A DNA stretch of 64,000 nt, taken from Micromonospora gifhornensis (GTDB taxonomy: Bacteria > Actinomycetota > Actinomycetes > Mycobacteriales > Micromonosporaceae). Position 1 is the stretch's first letter. Every line of letters begins with the position of its first letter. The notes beneath the pieces are model-generated. The model was not told where the DNA came from, did not search any database, and worked only from the letters and a program-made list of their open reading frames with translations. Made by a program: the position numbers and the translations under genes. This document shows positions 8,397 to 16,745 of this stretch, piece after piece. The stretch covers positions 1 to 64,000 of the forward strand of contig NZ_BOPA01000037.1 in assembly GCF_016863515.1 (NCBI RefSeq), written 5' to 3'.

Positions 8397-8797
8397 GTCC
8401 ACCTCCACCTATTTTTTTTCCACCCGAATGCTAAGGGCCGCGCCGATGGTAGGCAACAACCAATATCCGAGCCTCCTGGCGTACCGACACCACCGAGAGT
8501 GATCGCCTCTGAGCGTTGGACCACCCTCGGGCCGCCCGCGCGAGGCGGTGCGAGGTAGCCGAAATGCGGATCGTACGGGTCGAAGCTAGTGCTAGGGATC
8601 TCCGACCAGGACTCTTGACGGAGTGTGACGATCGCGATAATACTTTCAGTCTGAACGGAAATAGAGGTCGCCGGCCCCCATCGGTACCCCCGGGGCTGCG
8701 GCGCGTGCCCCCGTCACGTGCCGCGCCGGTCGCGTCGGAACCCCGTGTCAGTCCGGCACCACCCGGTCCCGGACCCCCGTTGCTGGAGGTAAGAGCA
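8397..8797. promoter_or_regulatory. Divergent control region between ROK repressor and sugar operon
   Basis: About 400 bases without a gene. Near the repressor start is an A/T tract (ATTTTTTTTCC at 8411-8421). Further right, the AT-rich stretch GATAATACTTTCAGTCTGAA (8636-8655) contains a perfect interrupted palindrome TTCAG-T-CTGAA. The long leader between that site and the lipoprotein gene is GC-rich; I see no riboswitch architecture in it. Confidence 0.45.
8645..8655. promoter_or_regulatory. Candidate operator TTCAG-T-CTGAA
   Basis: An 11-base interrupted palindrome in the only AT-rich part of the divergent region, about 140 bases upstream of the substrate-binding protein gene. Position and symmetry fit a dimeric repressor such as the neighbouring ROK protein. 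GATAAT at 8636-8641 just before it resembles a -10 hexamer. Confidence 0.35.
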
Positions 8798-9916
8798 ATG
8801 AAACTCAGCCGTAGACGTGGGGCCGCCCTGGGCGCGCTCTGCGCCCTGGCGCTCATGGTCGGCGCCTGCTCGAACGAGACGTCCGGCGGCAACGGCGGCG
8901 CGTCGAGCGGCCCCCGTACCGAACCGAGCCTGTCGTTCGTGGGCCCCGGCGGGGAGACCCCGACCGCCGCCGACCAGCTCTCGCTCACCCCCGAGGAGCG
9001 GCAGAAGGTCAAGGACGGCAACTACTCGGCCGCCTTCGTCTGGCACGAGGGCTCCGCGCTGACCCAGGCGGTGGAGTCCGGGGTCCGCAAGGAGTTCGAC
9101 GAACTCGGCATCAAGGTGCTGGCCAGCACCAGCGCCGAGTTCGACCCGGCCCGGCAGGCCAACAACGTGCAGACCGTCCTGGCCCTCAAGCCGGACCTGA
9201 TCGTCACCATCGCGGTCGACCCGACCGCCGCGGCGGCGGCCTTCAAGCCCGCCGTGGACGCCGGCGTCAAGCTGGTCGTGATGACCACCCCGCCGAAGGA
9301 CTTCAAGGCCGGGGAGCAGATCGTCGGGATCGTCACCGTCGACCTGACCGCGTTCGGTAAGGCCAACGCGGAACTGCTCGGCAAGGCCCTCGGCGGCAAG
9401 GGCAAGGTCGGCTACGTCTACCACGACGCCGACTTCTGGTTCACCAACCAGCGGGACAAGGCGTTCAAGGACTGGCTCGGCTACCTCTACCCGGACATCG
9501 AGATCGTCGAGGAGACCGGCTTCTCCGACCCGGCGCGTACCGAGGACATCGCCACCGCGATGCTGACCCGCCACGCCGACCTCAACGGCGTCTACGTCGC
9601 CTGGGCCACCGCCGCGGAGGGCGTGCTCGCCGCGACCCGGCAGCAGGGTCGTACCGACGTCAAGATCGTCACCAATGACCTGGAGGCGAACCTCGCCGCC
9701 GACCTGGTCAAGGGCGGCAACGTCGTCGGCGTCATCGGCAACGGCTCCACCCGGCTCGGCCAGAACCTGGGCATCGTCGCCGCCTACGGGCTGCTCGGCA
9801 AGCAGGCGCCGGAGCTGGTCGTGAGCGCGCCGATGGCAGCCACCAAGGAGAACATCGCCGAGGCCTGGCGCGACGACTACGGCCAGGAGCCGCCGGCCGA
9901 GGTGCTCGGCAACTGA
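8798..9916 (+). CDS. ABC sugar transporter substrate-binding lipoprotein
   Basis: 372 residues starting at ATG 8798, with GGAGG ten bases upstream; the frame is open further upstream but lacks a signal. The N-terminus is a lipoprotein signal peptide (KLSRRRGAALGALCALALMV, lipobox VGAC). The mature part is a type I periplasmic-binding fold of the ribose/RhaS class: SAFVWHEGSALTQAVESGV, then VQTVLALKPDLIVTIAVDP and YVAWATAAEGVLAATRQQG. It should be anchored outside the membrane and pass its ligand to the permease and ATPase encoded downstream. The ligand is unknown; the operon suggests a phosphorylatable sugar-like compound. A strong hairpin follows the gene, probably giving excess binding protein over the other products. 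Confidence 0.88.
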   Translation: MKLSRRRGAALGALCALALMVGACSNETSGGNGGASSGPRTEPSLSFVGPGGETPTAADQLSLTPEERQKVKDGNYSAAFVWHEGSALTQAVESGVRKEFDELGIKVLASTSAEFDPARQANNVQTVLALKPDLIVTIAVDPTAAAAAFKPAVDAGVKLVVMTTPPKDFKAGEQIVGIVTVDLTAFGKANAELLGKALGGKGKVGYVYHDADFWFTNQRDKAFKDWLGYLYPDIEIVEETGFSDPARTEDIATAMLTRHADLNGVYVAWATAAEGVLAATRQQGRTDVKIVTNDLEANLAADLVKGGNVVGVIGNGSTRLGQNLGIVAAYGLLGKQAPELVVSAPMAATKENIAEAWRDDYGQEPPAEVLGN

Positions 9917-9927
9917 CCGCAGATGAC

Positions 9928-9970
9928 GTGAGGTCCGGGGCCTTTTCTGGCGGACGGCCCCGGACCTCAC
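9928..9970 (+). terminator. Intra-operon hairpin after the binding-protein gene
   Basis: Perfect 15-base stem GTGAGGTCCGGGGCC with complement at 9956-9970 and a 13-base loop. It sits between the binding-protein gene and the next operon gene, where partial termination or mRNA stabilisation commonly raises binding-protein levels. Confidence 0.65.
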
Positions 9971-10037
9971 CCCGGCCGCGCGACACGGCAGCCCTCGACC
10001 GTGACGCCGGTGCGTCGATCGGCAAGGAGAAGATCAG

Positions 10038-11030
10038 ATGGGGTACGTCCAGACAGTCCTCGGGCCGGTGCCACCCGAGTCGCTCGGCCGGGTGCTGAGT
10101 CACGAGCACCTCGGCGCGCTGGTGCCCGGTCCATGGCTGGCCGGCGGTGCCGGTGACGACCGCGCGGACCTCGCCGTCGACGCCGTACGCGGCCTGCCGG
10201 AGCTGGGCTTCGGCACGGTGGTGGACCTGTCCCCGTACGAGGTGGTGGGTCATGACGTGACCCTGCTCCGCGAGGTGGCGCAGCGTACCGGGCTGCACAT
10301 CGTGGCCGGATCGGCGATCTACCTGGAGCCGTACTCGCCGAGCTGGGCGTTGACCGCCGGCGTGGACGAGATGCGGGAGCGGTTCATCGCCGACGCCACC
10401 ATCGGCGTGGGAGACACCGGCATCAAGGTCGGCATCTTCGGGGAGCAGGCCACCGGGCTCAACGAGATCACCCCGCACGAGGAGAAGTGCCTGCGGGCCG
10501 CCGCCCGCGCCCACGTGGCCACCGGGCTGGCGGTGAACACCCACACCACCCACGGCACGATGGCGTTGGAGCAGGTCGAGATCCTCCGCGAGGAGAAGGC
10601 CGACCTCTCCCGGATCGTCATCGGCCACCTGGACATCAACCCGGACCCCGACTACCTGCGGGCGGTCCTGGCGACCGGCGTCAACATCGCCTTCGACACG
10701 ATCGGCAAGCAGTTCTGGGACTTCGTCCTGGCGCCACTGCCGGAGAACCCGCCGGAGGGCGAGTTCGCCAAGCGGGCGTACCACCGGCCGGACCGGGCCC
10801 GACTGGAGATGCTCGCCGGACTGGTCCGGGACGGGTACGCCGACCGGATCCTGCTCTCGATGGACCTGACCGGGGCCGAGGCGTACCTGAACCCGCGCAC
10901 CCACGGCCGCCTCGGTTACTCGTACCTCGGTCAGGAGATCGTGCCGGGGCTCGCCCGGCTCGGTGTGCCGCCGGAGGCGATCGACCAGATGCTGGTGGCC
11001 AACCCGGCCCGACTGCTGACGGTCGGCTGA
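10038..11030 (+). CDS. Phosphotriesterase-homology (Php-like) metallohydrolase
   Basis: 330 residues of the amidohydrolase superfamily. Metal ligands are visible: HEHL near residue 22, a Glu/Lys region before CLRAAARAHVATGLAVNTHT, ...VIGHLDINPD, and LSMDLTGAEAY containing the terminal Asp. AAGGAGAAG precedes ATG at 10038. Php-like proteins hydrolyse phosphoester or lactone bonds; the natural substrate is generally unknown. In E. coli php (yhfV) lies in one operon with yhfX, and here a YhfX-like gene is encoded three genes downstream. The stop overlaps the kinase start (TGATG). Confidence 0.85.
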   Translation: MGYVQTVLGPVPPESLGRVLSHEHLGALVPGPWLAGGAGDDRADLAVDAVRGLPELGFGTVVDLSPYEVVGHDVTLLREVAQRTGLHIVAGSAIYLEPYSPSWALTAGVDEMRERFIADATIGVGDTGIKVGIFGEQATGLNEITPHEEKCLRAAARAHVATGLAVNTHTTHGTMALEQVEILREEKADLSRIVIGHLDINPDPDYLRAVLATGVNIAFDTIGKQFWDFVLAPLPENPPEGEFAKRAYHRPDRARLEMLAGLVRDGYADRILLSMDLTGAEAYLNPRTHGRLGYSYLGQEIVPGLARLGVPPEAIDQMLVANPARLLTVG

Positions 11031-12058
11031 TGGCCGGGCACCCGCACACATCGTCCGCTCCGGCCGGGTACGTCACCGGGGTCGACCTCGGTGGCACGAA
11101 GGTCCTGGCCGCGCTCGCCGATCTCACCGGCCACATCGTGGCCGAGGACGTGCTGGCCACCGACCCCCGTGGCGGAACCGCGGTCGCAGCCCAGATCGAC
11201 ACCCTGCTGCGCGAGTTGGCCAGGCGGGGCGGCGTCGACTGGTCGCAGGTACGGGCCACCGCTGTCGGTCTGCCCGGCGCACCGGACCCGGAGACCGGCA
11301 CCGTGGGCCTGTCCCCCAACGTCTCCGAACTCGGCGCCTTCGACGTGCGCACCGAACTGACCCGCCGCCTGGGACACCCGGTGGTGCTGGACAACGACGT
11401 CAACATGGCAGCCGCCGGGGAACGGTGGCTCGGCAGCGGACGTACCCATCGGCACTTCGTGTTCGTGGCGGTCGGCACCGGCATCGGCATGGGCATCGTG
11501 CTGGACGGCGAGTTGGTCCGCGGCGCCCGTGGCGCGGCGGGGGAAATCTCCTACCTGCCGCTGGGCACCGATCCGTTCGACCCGGCGAACCAGATCCGGG
11601 GCGCGCTGGAGGAGGCGGTGGCCGGTTCCGCGCTCGCCGCCCGGTACCGGACGGCCACCGGCGAGCAGGTCGGCGTGCCGGTGATCTTCGATCGCGCGGC
11701 GGCCGGCGATCAGGCCGCCCGGGCCGCCATCGACGAGGAGGCCCGCCTCATCGCCCTGGCCATCGCCGCTGTCACCGCCGTACTCGACCCGGAGGCGGTC
11801 GTACTCGGCGGCGGCATCGGTGCCCGGGTCGAGCTGGTCGAGCCGGTCCGGCGGTGGGTCGCCGCGCTGAGCGCGGACGTGCCGCTGATCAAGACCAGCC
11901 AACTCGGCGACCGGGCCGGCCTGCTCGGCGCGATCGCGGTCGCCCGGCAGCAGGCCGGAGCCCATCCCGGCCTGCCGGCCCACCCCGATCCAGCGGCGTC
12001 GCCCGTCACGGCCGAGCTTCGCCGGAACACCTCTTTCGAGTCAGCGGAGGGACGATAG
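11030..12058 (+). CDS. ROK-family sugar kinase
   Basis: 342 residues. It has the ATP phosphate-binding loop GVDLGGTKVLAALADL, the sugar-binding/catalytic region VVLDNDVNMAAAGERWLG with the conserved Asp, FVAVGTGIGMGIVLDGE, and a C-terminal VVLGGGIGARVEL adenosine motif. There is no helix-turn-helix, so it is an enzyme rather than a regulator. The zinc-binding His/Cys motif of typical glucokinases is absent (GEISYLPLG). Its start overlaps the Php gene and its stop directly abuts the permease start, so it is part of the uptake operon and probably phosphorylates the imported ligand or a product of it. Confidence 0.85.
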   Translation: MAGHPHTSSAPAGYVTGVDLGGTKVLAALADLTGHIVAEDVLATDPRGGTAVAAQIDTLLRELARRGGVDWSQVRATAVGLPGAPDPETGTVGLSPNVSELGAFDVRTELTRRLGHPVVLDNDVNMAAAGERWLGSGRTHRHFVFVAVGTGIGMGIVLDGELVRGARGAAGEISYLPLGTDPFDPANQIRGALEEAVAGSALAARYRTATGEQVGVPVIFDRAAAGDQAARAAIDEEARLIALAIAAVTAVLDPEAVVLGGGIGARVELVEPVRRWVAALSADVPLIKTSQLGDRAGLLGAIAVARQQAGAHPGLPAHPDPAASPVTAELRRNTSFESAEGR

Positions 12059-13039
12059 ATGACCCAGACCCAGACGGCGGTCAAGGCCAGCAGCAGACCG
12101 GCCTGGCGCAGGGTCAACTGGCGCGACTACGTCGTCTACATCGGCTTCGTCGTCGTGTTCCTGTTCTTCGCCATCACCCAGGGCAGCAACGGCTTCCTGA
12201 CCACAAGCAACCTCACGAACATCGTCATCCAGACCGCGCCGATCACCGTGATGGCGATCGGGTTGGTCTTCGTCCTGGCAGCCGGTGAGATCGACCTGTC
12301 GATCGGCTCGGTCGTCGCGCTCTCCGCGCTGGTCGGCGCGGTGACGTTGCGGGAGACCGACAACATGCTGCTCGGCGCGGCTGCCGGGTTGGCCGCCGGC
12401 GCGGCGGTCGGCCTGGTCAACGGGCTCTTCGTCACCCTCGTACGGCTGCCTTCCTTCCTGGTCACCCTCGCCACCATGGGGGCGGTGGCCGGCCTGGCCC
12501 GCGAGGTCACCGGCCTGCAGTCGGTGCCGGTCAGCAACGACGCGTTCCTGTCCCTGTTCGGCCAGGGCGAGGTCTTCGGCATCCCCAACCTGGTGCTCTG
12601 GTCGGTGGCCGCGACGGTCATCGGTTACCTCGTGCTGCGTCAGACCCGGTACGGGGCACACACCCTCGCCATCGGCGACAACGTGGCCGCGGCCCGGGTC
12701 AGCGGCATCAAGGTGATCCGCGTCAAGATCATGGTGCTGATGGGCAGCGCGATGTGCGCCGCCATCGCCGGACTGCTGTACGCGGGCCGCCTCCAGGGCG
12801 CCCGGTACACCCTCGGCGAGGCCGACCTGATGTCCGTCATCGCCGCGGTGATCGTCGGCGGTACCAGCCTGTTCGGCGGCAAGGGCTCCATCGTCGGTGC
12901 CCTGCTGGGCAGCCTGCTGATGGGCATGCTCAACAACGGCCTGATCCTGGCCGGGCTCTCCGTCTCCCAGCAGATGATGGCGCGCGGCGCGATCATCCTC
13001 GTCGCCGTCTCCCTGTCGCTGCGCGAGCGGCGCAGCTGA
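12059..13039 (+). CDS. ABC sugar transporter permease (RbsC class)
   Basis: 326 residues with about nine hydrophobic helices (for example YVVYIGFVVVFLFFAI and ITVMAIGLVFVLAAGEIDLS). The RbsC-family signature GEIDLSIGSVVALSALVGA and the coupling segment RYGAHTLAIGDNVAAARVSG followed by VIRVKIMV are present, as is VIVGGTSLFGGKGSIVGALLG near the C-terminus. It should act as a homodimer with the ATPase at 14303-15109 and the lipoprotein at 8798-9916. ATG follows the kinase stop without a gap; GCGGAGG upstream serves as ribosome binding site. Confidence 0.9.
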   Translation: MTQTQTAVKASSRPAWRRVNWRDYVVYIGFVVVFLFFAITQGSNGFLTTSNLTNIVIQTAPITVMAIGLVFVLAAGEIDLSIGSVVALSALVGAVTLRETDNMLLGAAAGLAAGAAVGLVNGLFVTLVRLPSFLVTLATMGAVAGLAREVTGLQSVPVSNDAFLSLFGQGEVFGIPNLVLWSVAATVIGYLVLRQTRYGAHTLAIGDNVAAARVSGIKVIRVKIMVLMGSAMCAAIAGLLYAGRLQGARYTLGEADLMSVIAAVIVGGTSLFGGKGSIVGALLGSLLMGMLNNGLILAGLSVSQQMMARGAIILVAVSLSLRERRS

Positions 13040-13058
13040 CCAGGAAGGAAGCACACGC

Positions 13059-14306
13059 ATGTTTCTCGATCTGCTTCGACGCCGCAACCCGGCCTTCCTG
13101 GCCGCCGCGGCGGACCTGCACCGCAACGGTGACCTGCCGGCCAACTGCTACGCGCTGGACCTGGACACCGTCGCCGCCAACGCCACGGCCATCCGGCGCG
13201 AGGCCGACCGGCACGGCCTGTCCGTCTACGCCATGACCAAGCAGGTCGGGCGCAATCCCGACTTCTGCCGGACGATCCGCGCCGCGGGAATCACCGAGGC
13301 GGTCGGTGTCGACCTGCAGTGCGCGCTGGCCGACTGGCACGGTGGGCTCGGCATCGGCCACATCGGCCACCTGGTGCAGATCCCCCGGCACGAGGCAGCC
13401 ACCGCCGCCGCGCTCGCCCCGGCCTACTGGACCGTCTTCAACGACACCAAGGCCGCCGAAGCGGCCGCCGCGAGTGCCGCGGCCGGCCGGGAGCAGGCGC
13501 TGCTCGCCCGGATCATGGCCCCGGGCGACCGCTTCTACCGCGGGCACGAGGGCGGCTTTGCGGCCGAGGAGATCGTCGCGGTCGCCGACCGGCTCGACGC
13601 CCTGCCCGGCGCACGGTTCGCGGGTGTCACCAGCTTCCCGACCCAACTGTTCGACTCGGCCTCCGGACGCGTCGTGCCGACACCCAACCTCGACACCCTG
13701 CGCCAGGCCGCCGCCGCGCTTCGTGCGGCCGGACGTGGGCAGATCGAGATCAACGCCCCCGGTACGACGTCCGTCGCGGTGCTGGGCATGCTCGCCGAGG
13801 CCGGCGCGACGCAGGTCGAGCCCGGTCACGGGCTGACCGGCACCACGCCCTGGCACGCCGTCACCGACCTGGTCGAGGAACCGGCCGTGCTCTACGTCAG
13901 CGAGGTCTCGCACCTGTGGGGCGGTCGGGCCTACGTCTTCGGCGGAGGGCTCTACGTCGACCCGGTGCTCGGTCTGGGCGACACCCGCGCCCTGATCGTG
14001 CCCGCCGGCGGCGGACTCGACGACGCGTACCTGGTCGACGTGGAGATGCCCGCGCCGGAGGCGATCGACTACTACGCGATGGCCGATGTCAGCGACGCAC
14101 CGGCGGTCGCGCCCGGCGACACCGTCCTGTTCGGGTTCCGGCCGCAGGCGTTCGTCACCCGGGCCCTGACCGCGGGCGTGACAGGCGTCCGGTCCGGTGC
14201 CCCGGCCGTCCCCGGCATCTGGGCCGCCGACGGTTCGACGCCGCTCCGGTTGGACGACCTCGACACCCGCACCCACGCCGTTGGCAGCACCGGGAGGGCA
14301 TCATGA
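13059..14306 (+). CDS. YhfX-like PLP-dependent enzyme (alanine-racemase fold)
   Basis: 415 residues. An N-terminal PLP barrel begins near YALDLDTVAANATAIRREAD, with the likely Schiff-base lysine in SVYAMTKQVGRNPDF, GVDLQCALADWH, INAPGTTSVAVLGMLAEAGA and the C-terminal beta-domain containing SEVSHLWGGRAYVFGGGLYV. This pattern is the YhfX group of alanine-racemase-like proteins. AGGAAGGAAG precedes ATG at 13059. The reaction is not established; co-occurrence with a Php-like hydrolase, as in the E. coli yhf operon, suggests a shared catabolic route for an amino- or phospho-substituted compound. Its stop overlaps the ATPase start (ATGA). Confidence 0.8.
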   Translation: MFLDLLRRRNPAFLAAAADLHRNGDLPANCYALDLDTVAANATAIRREADRHGLSVYAMTKQVGRNPDFCRTIRAAGITEAVGVDLQCALADWHGGLGIGHIGHLVQIPRHEAATAAALAPAYWTVFNDTKAAEAAAASAAAGREQALLARIMAPGDRFYRGHEGGFAAEEIVAVADRLDALPGARFAGVTSFPTQLFDSASGRVVPTPNLDTLRQAAAALRAAGRGQIEINAPGTTSVAVLGMLAEAGATQVEPGHGLTGTTPWHAVTDLVEEPAVLYVSEVSHLWGGRAYVFGGGLYVDPVLGLGDTRALIVPAGGGLDDAYLVDVEMPAPEAIDYYAMADVSDAPAVAPGDTVLFGFRPQAFVTRALTAGVTGVRSGAPAVPGIWAADGSTPLRLDDLDTRTHAVGSTGRAS

Positions 14307-15109
14307 GCGCGGCAACCCAGAACGCCGGCACGACCGGCAGCGCGACCGGTACGAACGCGCCGCCGCTGCAACTGCGCGGGATCCGCAAGCAGTTCGGCGG
14401 GGTCGTCGCGATCGAGCGCTTCGACCTGGAACTGGCCGCCGGGGAGATCACCGCGCTGGTCGGCGACAACGGCGCGGGTAAGTCCACCCTCGTGAAGATC
14501 ATCTCCGGGGTGTACCAGCCGACCGAGGGTGAACTGCGGATGCACGGCCGCCCGGTCTCCTTCCGGGACGCCTCCGACGCCCGACGGCAGGGCGTCGAGG
14601 TGGTCTACCAGGACCTGGCGCTGGCCGACTCGCAGCCGGTCTACATGAACATGTTCCTCGGCCGGGAACTGACCCGTGGCCCGCTGCGGCTGCTCGACCG
14701 ACGCCGGATGGCCCGGGAGACCCAGGCCCTGGTGGACGCCCTGGACGTCCGCATTCCCAGCGCCAAGGCGATCATCCGCGATCTCTCCGGTGGGCAGCGG
14801 CAGGCGGTGGCGATCTGCCGCGCCACCCACTGGGCCAGCGGACTGGTGCTGATGGACGAGCCGACCGCCGCGCTGGGCGTGGCGGAGACCGCCAAGGTGG
14901 AGGAGTTGATCCTCAAGCTGCGGGAGCGTGGTGCCGCCGTCCTGGTGGTCAGCCACAACCTCGATCAGGTGTTCCGGATCGCCGACCGGGTCGCGGTGCT
15001 GCGCCGTGGCCGCCAGGTCGGGGTCAGGTCCATCGAGGACACCAGCCGCAACGAGATCGTCTCGATGATCACCGGCGCGTCGGCACCGGACGAGTCGTCC
15101 TCGTCCTAG
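14303..15109 (+). CDS. ABC sugar transporter ATP-binding protein
   Basis: 268 residues with a single nucleotide-binding domain: Walker A GDNGAGKST, Q-loop VVYQDLAL, signature LSGGQRQAV, Walker B GLVLMDEPTAAL and switch H in VVSHNLDQV. Sugar importers of the RbsA type usually carry two fused domains; this one has only one, as in the FrcA-like subgroup, so it should work as a homodimer. ATG at 14303 overlaps the previous stop. It is the last gene of the operon and is followed by a strong bidirectional hairpin. Confidence 0.9.
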   Translation: MSAATQNAGTTGSATGTNAPPLQLRGIRKQFGGVVAIERFDLELAAGEITALVGDNGAGKSTLVKIISGVYQPTEGELRMHGRPVSFRDASDARRQGVEVVYQDLALADSQPVYMNMFLGRELTRGPLRLLDRRRMARETQALVDALDVRIPSAKAIIRDLSGGQRQAVAICRATHWASGLVLMDEPTAALGVAETAKVEELILKLRERGAAVLVVSHNLDQVFRIADRVAVLRRGRQVGVRSIEDTSRNEIVSMITGASAPDESSSS

Positions 15110-15163
15110 GGCACAAACGCTCGTCCTTGGGCCCGAACGCCCGCTCTGAGCCCGAACGCCGGA

Positions 15164-15193
15164 ACGCCGGGCCCCCGCGTGGGGGCCCGGCGT
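15164..15193. terminator. Bidirectional hairpin terminator
   Basis: Perfect 13-base stem, ACGCCGGGCCCCC with its complement, closed by the 4-base loop GCGT. It lies between the convergent ABC ATPase and M50 protease genes and can serve both. Confidence 0.8.
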
Positions 15194-15205
15194 CCGTCGG
15201 GACGT

Positions 15206-16492
15206 TCAGCCGGCAGCTGCGGCCTGCCGGGCGAGCGTCCGAGCATCCTCCACCCGCCGACGGCGCCAGCCGCGCCACAGGTTGCGGCCCCACATCGCCA
15301 GTCCGCCACCGTTGAGCAGCGCGGCCAGCACCGCGACCGTGGCGAAGTCGGCCGACGAGAAGCGGGTCGGCTCACCCATTGCCAGCAGCACGAACTGCTC
15401 CAGGTAGACCCACAGCATGGGCAGGATGGTGAAGATCAGGGCGACCAGCCCGAAGACCCGACCGAACACCCACACCGCCGCGTACGCCCGGATCTTGCGC
15501 ATTTCGCGGCGCGGAATGCCGGCCTGCGAGATCACCTTGTGCCGACGGAAGGTCAGCCGCTTGATCCCGTTGGACAGGAACCGCTCGGTGTCCGACATCA
15601 GGTTGCGACAGTTCAGCGCGGTCGCGATCACGTAGTAGACGTCGGTGCGCAGGTAGAAGAAGAACTGGAAGCCGATGCGCACCAGGAAGGTGAGCAGTGC
15701 CGCGCTGGCGAGCAGACTCGCCCAGTTCGGTACGTCGATGAGGTTGCGTCGGGTGGCGAAAAGGAATGCGACGAGCAGGGAGCCGAAGAACGCGTCGACG
15801 AAGAAACCGGCGAGGAATGCCTTGTACCGCGCGCGCTTGGAGGCCATCCAGATGCCGCTGATATCCGTCTGCGCGACCAGGACGTACATGAGGTTGCTGA
15901 TACCGAGAGTCGCCGACACACCCACCGAGCGGGCCGCCAGTGCGTGCGCGAGTTCGTGCAACGACAGCCCGATCATCGCCAGCGTCACGCTGACCACGGT
16001 GAGGATCGCGAAGTTCCCGCCTTCGAACAGCAGCACCCGCGGGCCCGGAATCAGACCCGGCTCGGCGATCACCAGCGCCACGGCGGTGAGGATGACCGCG
16101 AGGCCGGGCAGGATCACGGCGGGACCGGTGAGCCGGCGCGCGGTGGCCGGCGGGATCCAGTCGAAGCTCCACCGCTTGACCGTGCGGTGCGCGTGCTGGT
16201 GGGCCGGTTCGGTGGCGGCTTCCGGCTCGCCGCCTCGGGTGACGAAACCCTCGTCGGCCAGTACGGCGACGAAGTCCTCGACGTCCACAGGCTCGCCGTG
16301 CTTGCGCTCGTAGATGCGGGCGGTCTCGGCGATGGTCCGACCCTCGGCGAGCGCGTTCAGGATGTCCAGCCCCTCGGCCGGAATGGCGAGATAGACCTTG
16401 CGGTCGGTGTCGCCGATGATGACGTCCGAGCCGTCGACTGTCGAGACGAACGGGCGGACGGTGACGACGGACTCAGCCGTGTTGACGGCCAT
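15206..16492 (-). CDS. Membrane M50 metalloprotease with PqqD/RRE-like N-terminal domain
   Basis: 428 residues. Residues about 8-95 resemble a PqqD-like/RiPP recognition element (TVRPFVSTVDGSDVIIGDTD, GLDILNALAEGRTIAETARI, VEDFVAVLADEGFV). The rest is an integral membrane zinc protease: several hydrophobic helices, the HExxH motif HELAH at 179-183 inside a helix (MIGLSLHELAHALAARSVG), and later hydrophobic helices (LASAALLTFLVRIGFQFFFY, LVALIFTILPMLWVYL). ATG at 16492 has GAAGGGA upstream; earlier in-frame starts lack one. It is 94 bases downstream of a 25-codon peptide gene, so the likely job is recognition and intramembrane or leader cleavage of that peptide. A site-2-protease regulatory role is the alternative. 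Confidence 0.82.
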   Translation of the reverse strand: MAVNTAESVVTVRPFVSTVDGSDVIIGDTDRKVYLAIPAEGLDILNALAEGRTIAETARIYERKHGEPVDVEDFVAVLADEGFVTRGGEPEAATEPAHQHAHRTVKRWSFDWIPPATARRLTGPAVILPGLAVILTAVALVIAEPGLIPGPRVLLFEGGNFAILTVVSVTLAMIGLSLHELAHALAARSVGVSATLGISNLMYVLVAQTDISGIWMASKRARYKAFLAGFFVDAFFGSLLVAFLFATRRNLIDVPNWASLLASAALLTFLVRIGFQFFFYLRTDVYYVIATALNCRNLMSDTERFLSNGIKRLTFRRHKVISQAGIPRREMRKIRAYAAVWVFGRVFGLVALIFTILPMLWVYLEQFVLLAMGEPTRFSSADFATVAVLAALLNGGGLAMWGRNLWRGWRRRRVEDARTLARQAAAAG

Positions 16493-16586
16493 GGGGCGAT
16501 TCCCTTCCACTTCCGCGTGCGAACGGCGCTCGGCGGGGACCGGAGCGATCACTCACACCGATCCCCGCCGATCATGAACCCTTGTG

Positions 16587-16664
16587 TCAGGCGATCGCGG
16601 GCACGCAGTCCGCGTTGGCGCTGGTCTTGATCGGCTCCAGCTTGCGAACGACAAGCTTCTTCAT
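16587..16664 (-). CDS. Short peptide, candidate precursor of a modified or signalling peptide
   Basis: A 25-codon frame: a basic N-terminal part MKKLVVRKLEPI, then KTSANADC and a short tail VPAIA. AGGGAGG lies 5 bases before ATG at 16664, one of the best ribosome binding sites in the window. It sits between a Crp/Fnr gene and a protease with a PqqD/RRE-like domain, all in one direction. The layout (charged leader-like N-terminus, Thr-Ser and one Cys near the C-terminus) fits a RiPP precursor or a secreted signal peptide matured by the protease. No lanthipeptide, radical-SAM or YcaO enzyme is adjacent. I do not recognise a known family. Confidence 0.7.
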   Translation of the reverse strand: MKKLVVRKLEPIKTSANADCVPAIA

Positions 16665-16727
16665 ACTGACCTCCCTCAGAAGTGGGGTTCCTTGAGAGGC
16701 ATCCTCTACTGTTGCCGGCTCTGCGGT

Positions 16728-16745
16728 CTGCTCACTAATGAGCAG
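16728..16745. promoter_or_regulatory. Inverted repeat with FNR-type spacing, candidate Crp/Fnr operator
   Basis: CTGCTCA, 4 bases, TGAGCAG, directly after the Crp/Fnr stop codon and 64 bases upstream of the peptide start. Seven-base arms with a 4-base spacer have the geometry of FNR-family sites. It could also act as a weak hairpin, but the short stem and lack of GC clamp make an operator more attractive. Confidence 0.5.

Noticed and set aside
8656..8797. Riboswitch or attenuator in the leader of the binding-protein gene
   Set aside because: Leader is GC-rich but I could not build a recognised aptamer fold or a terminator/antiterminator pair by eye.
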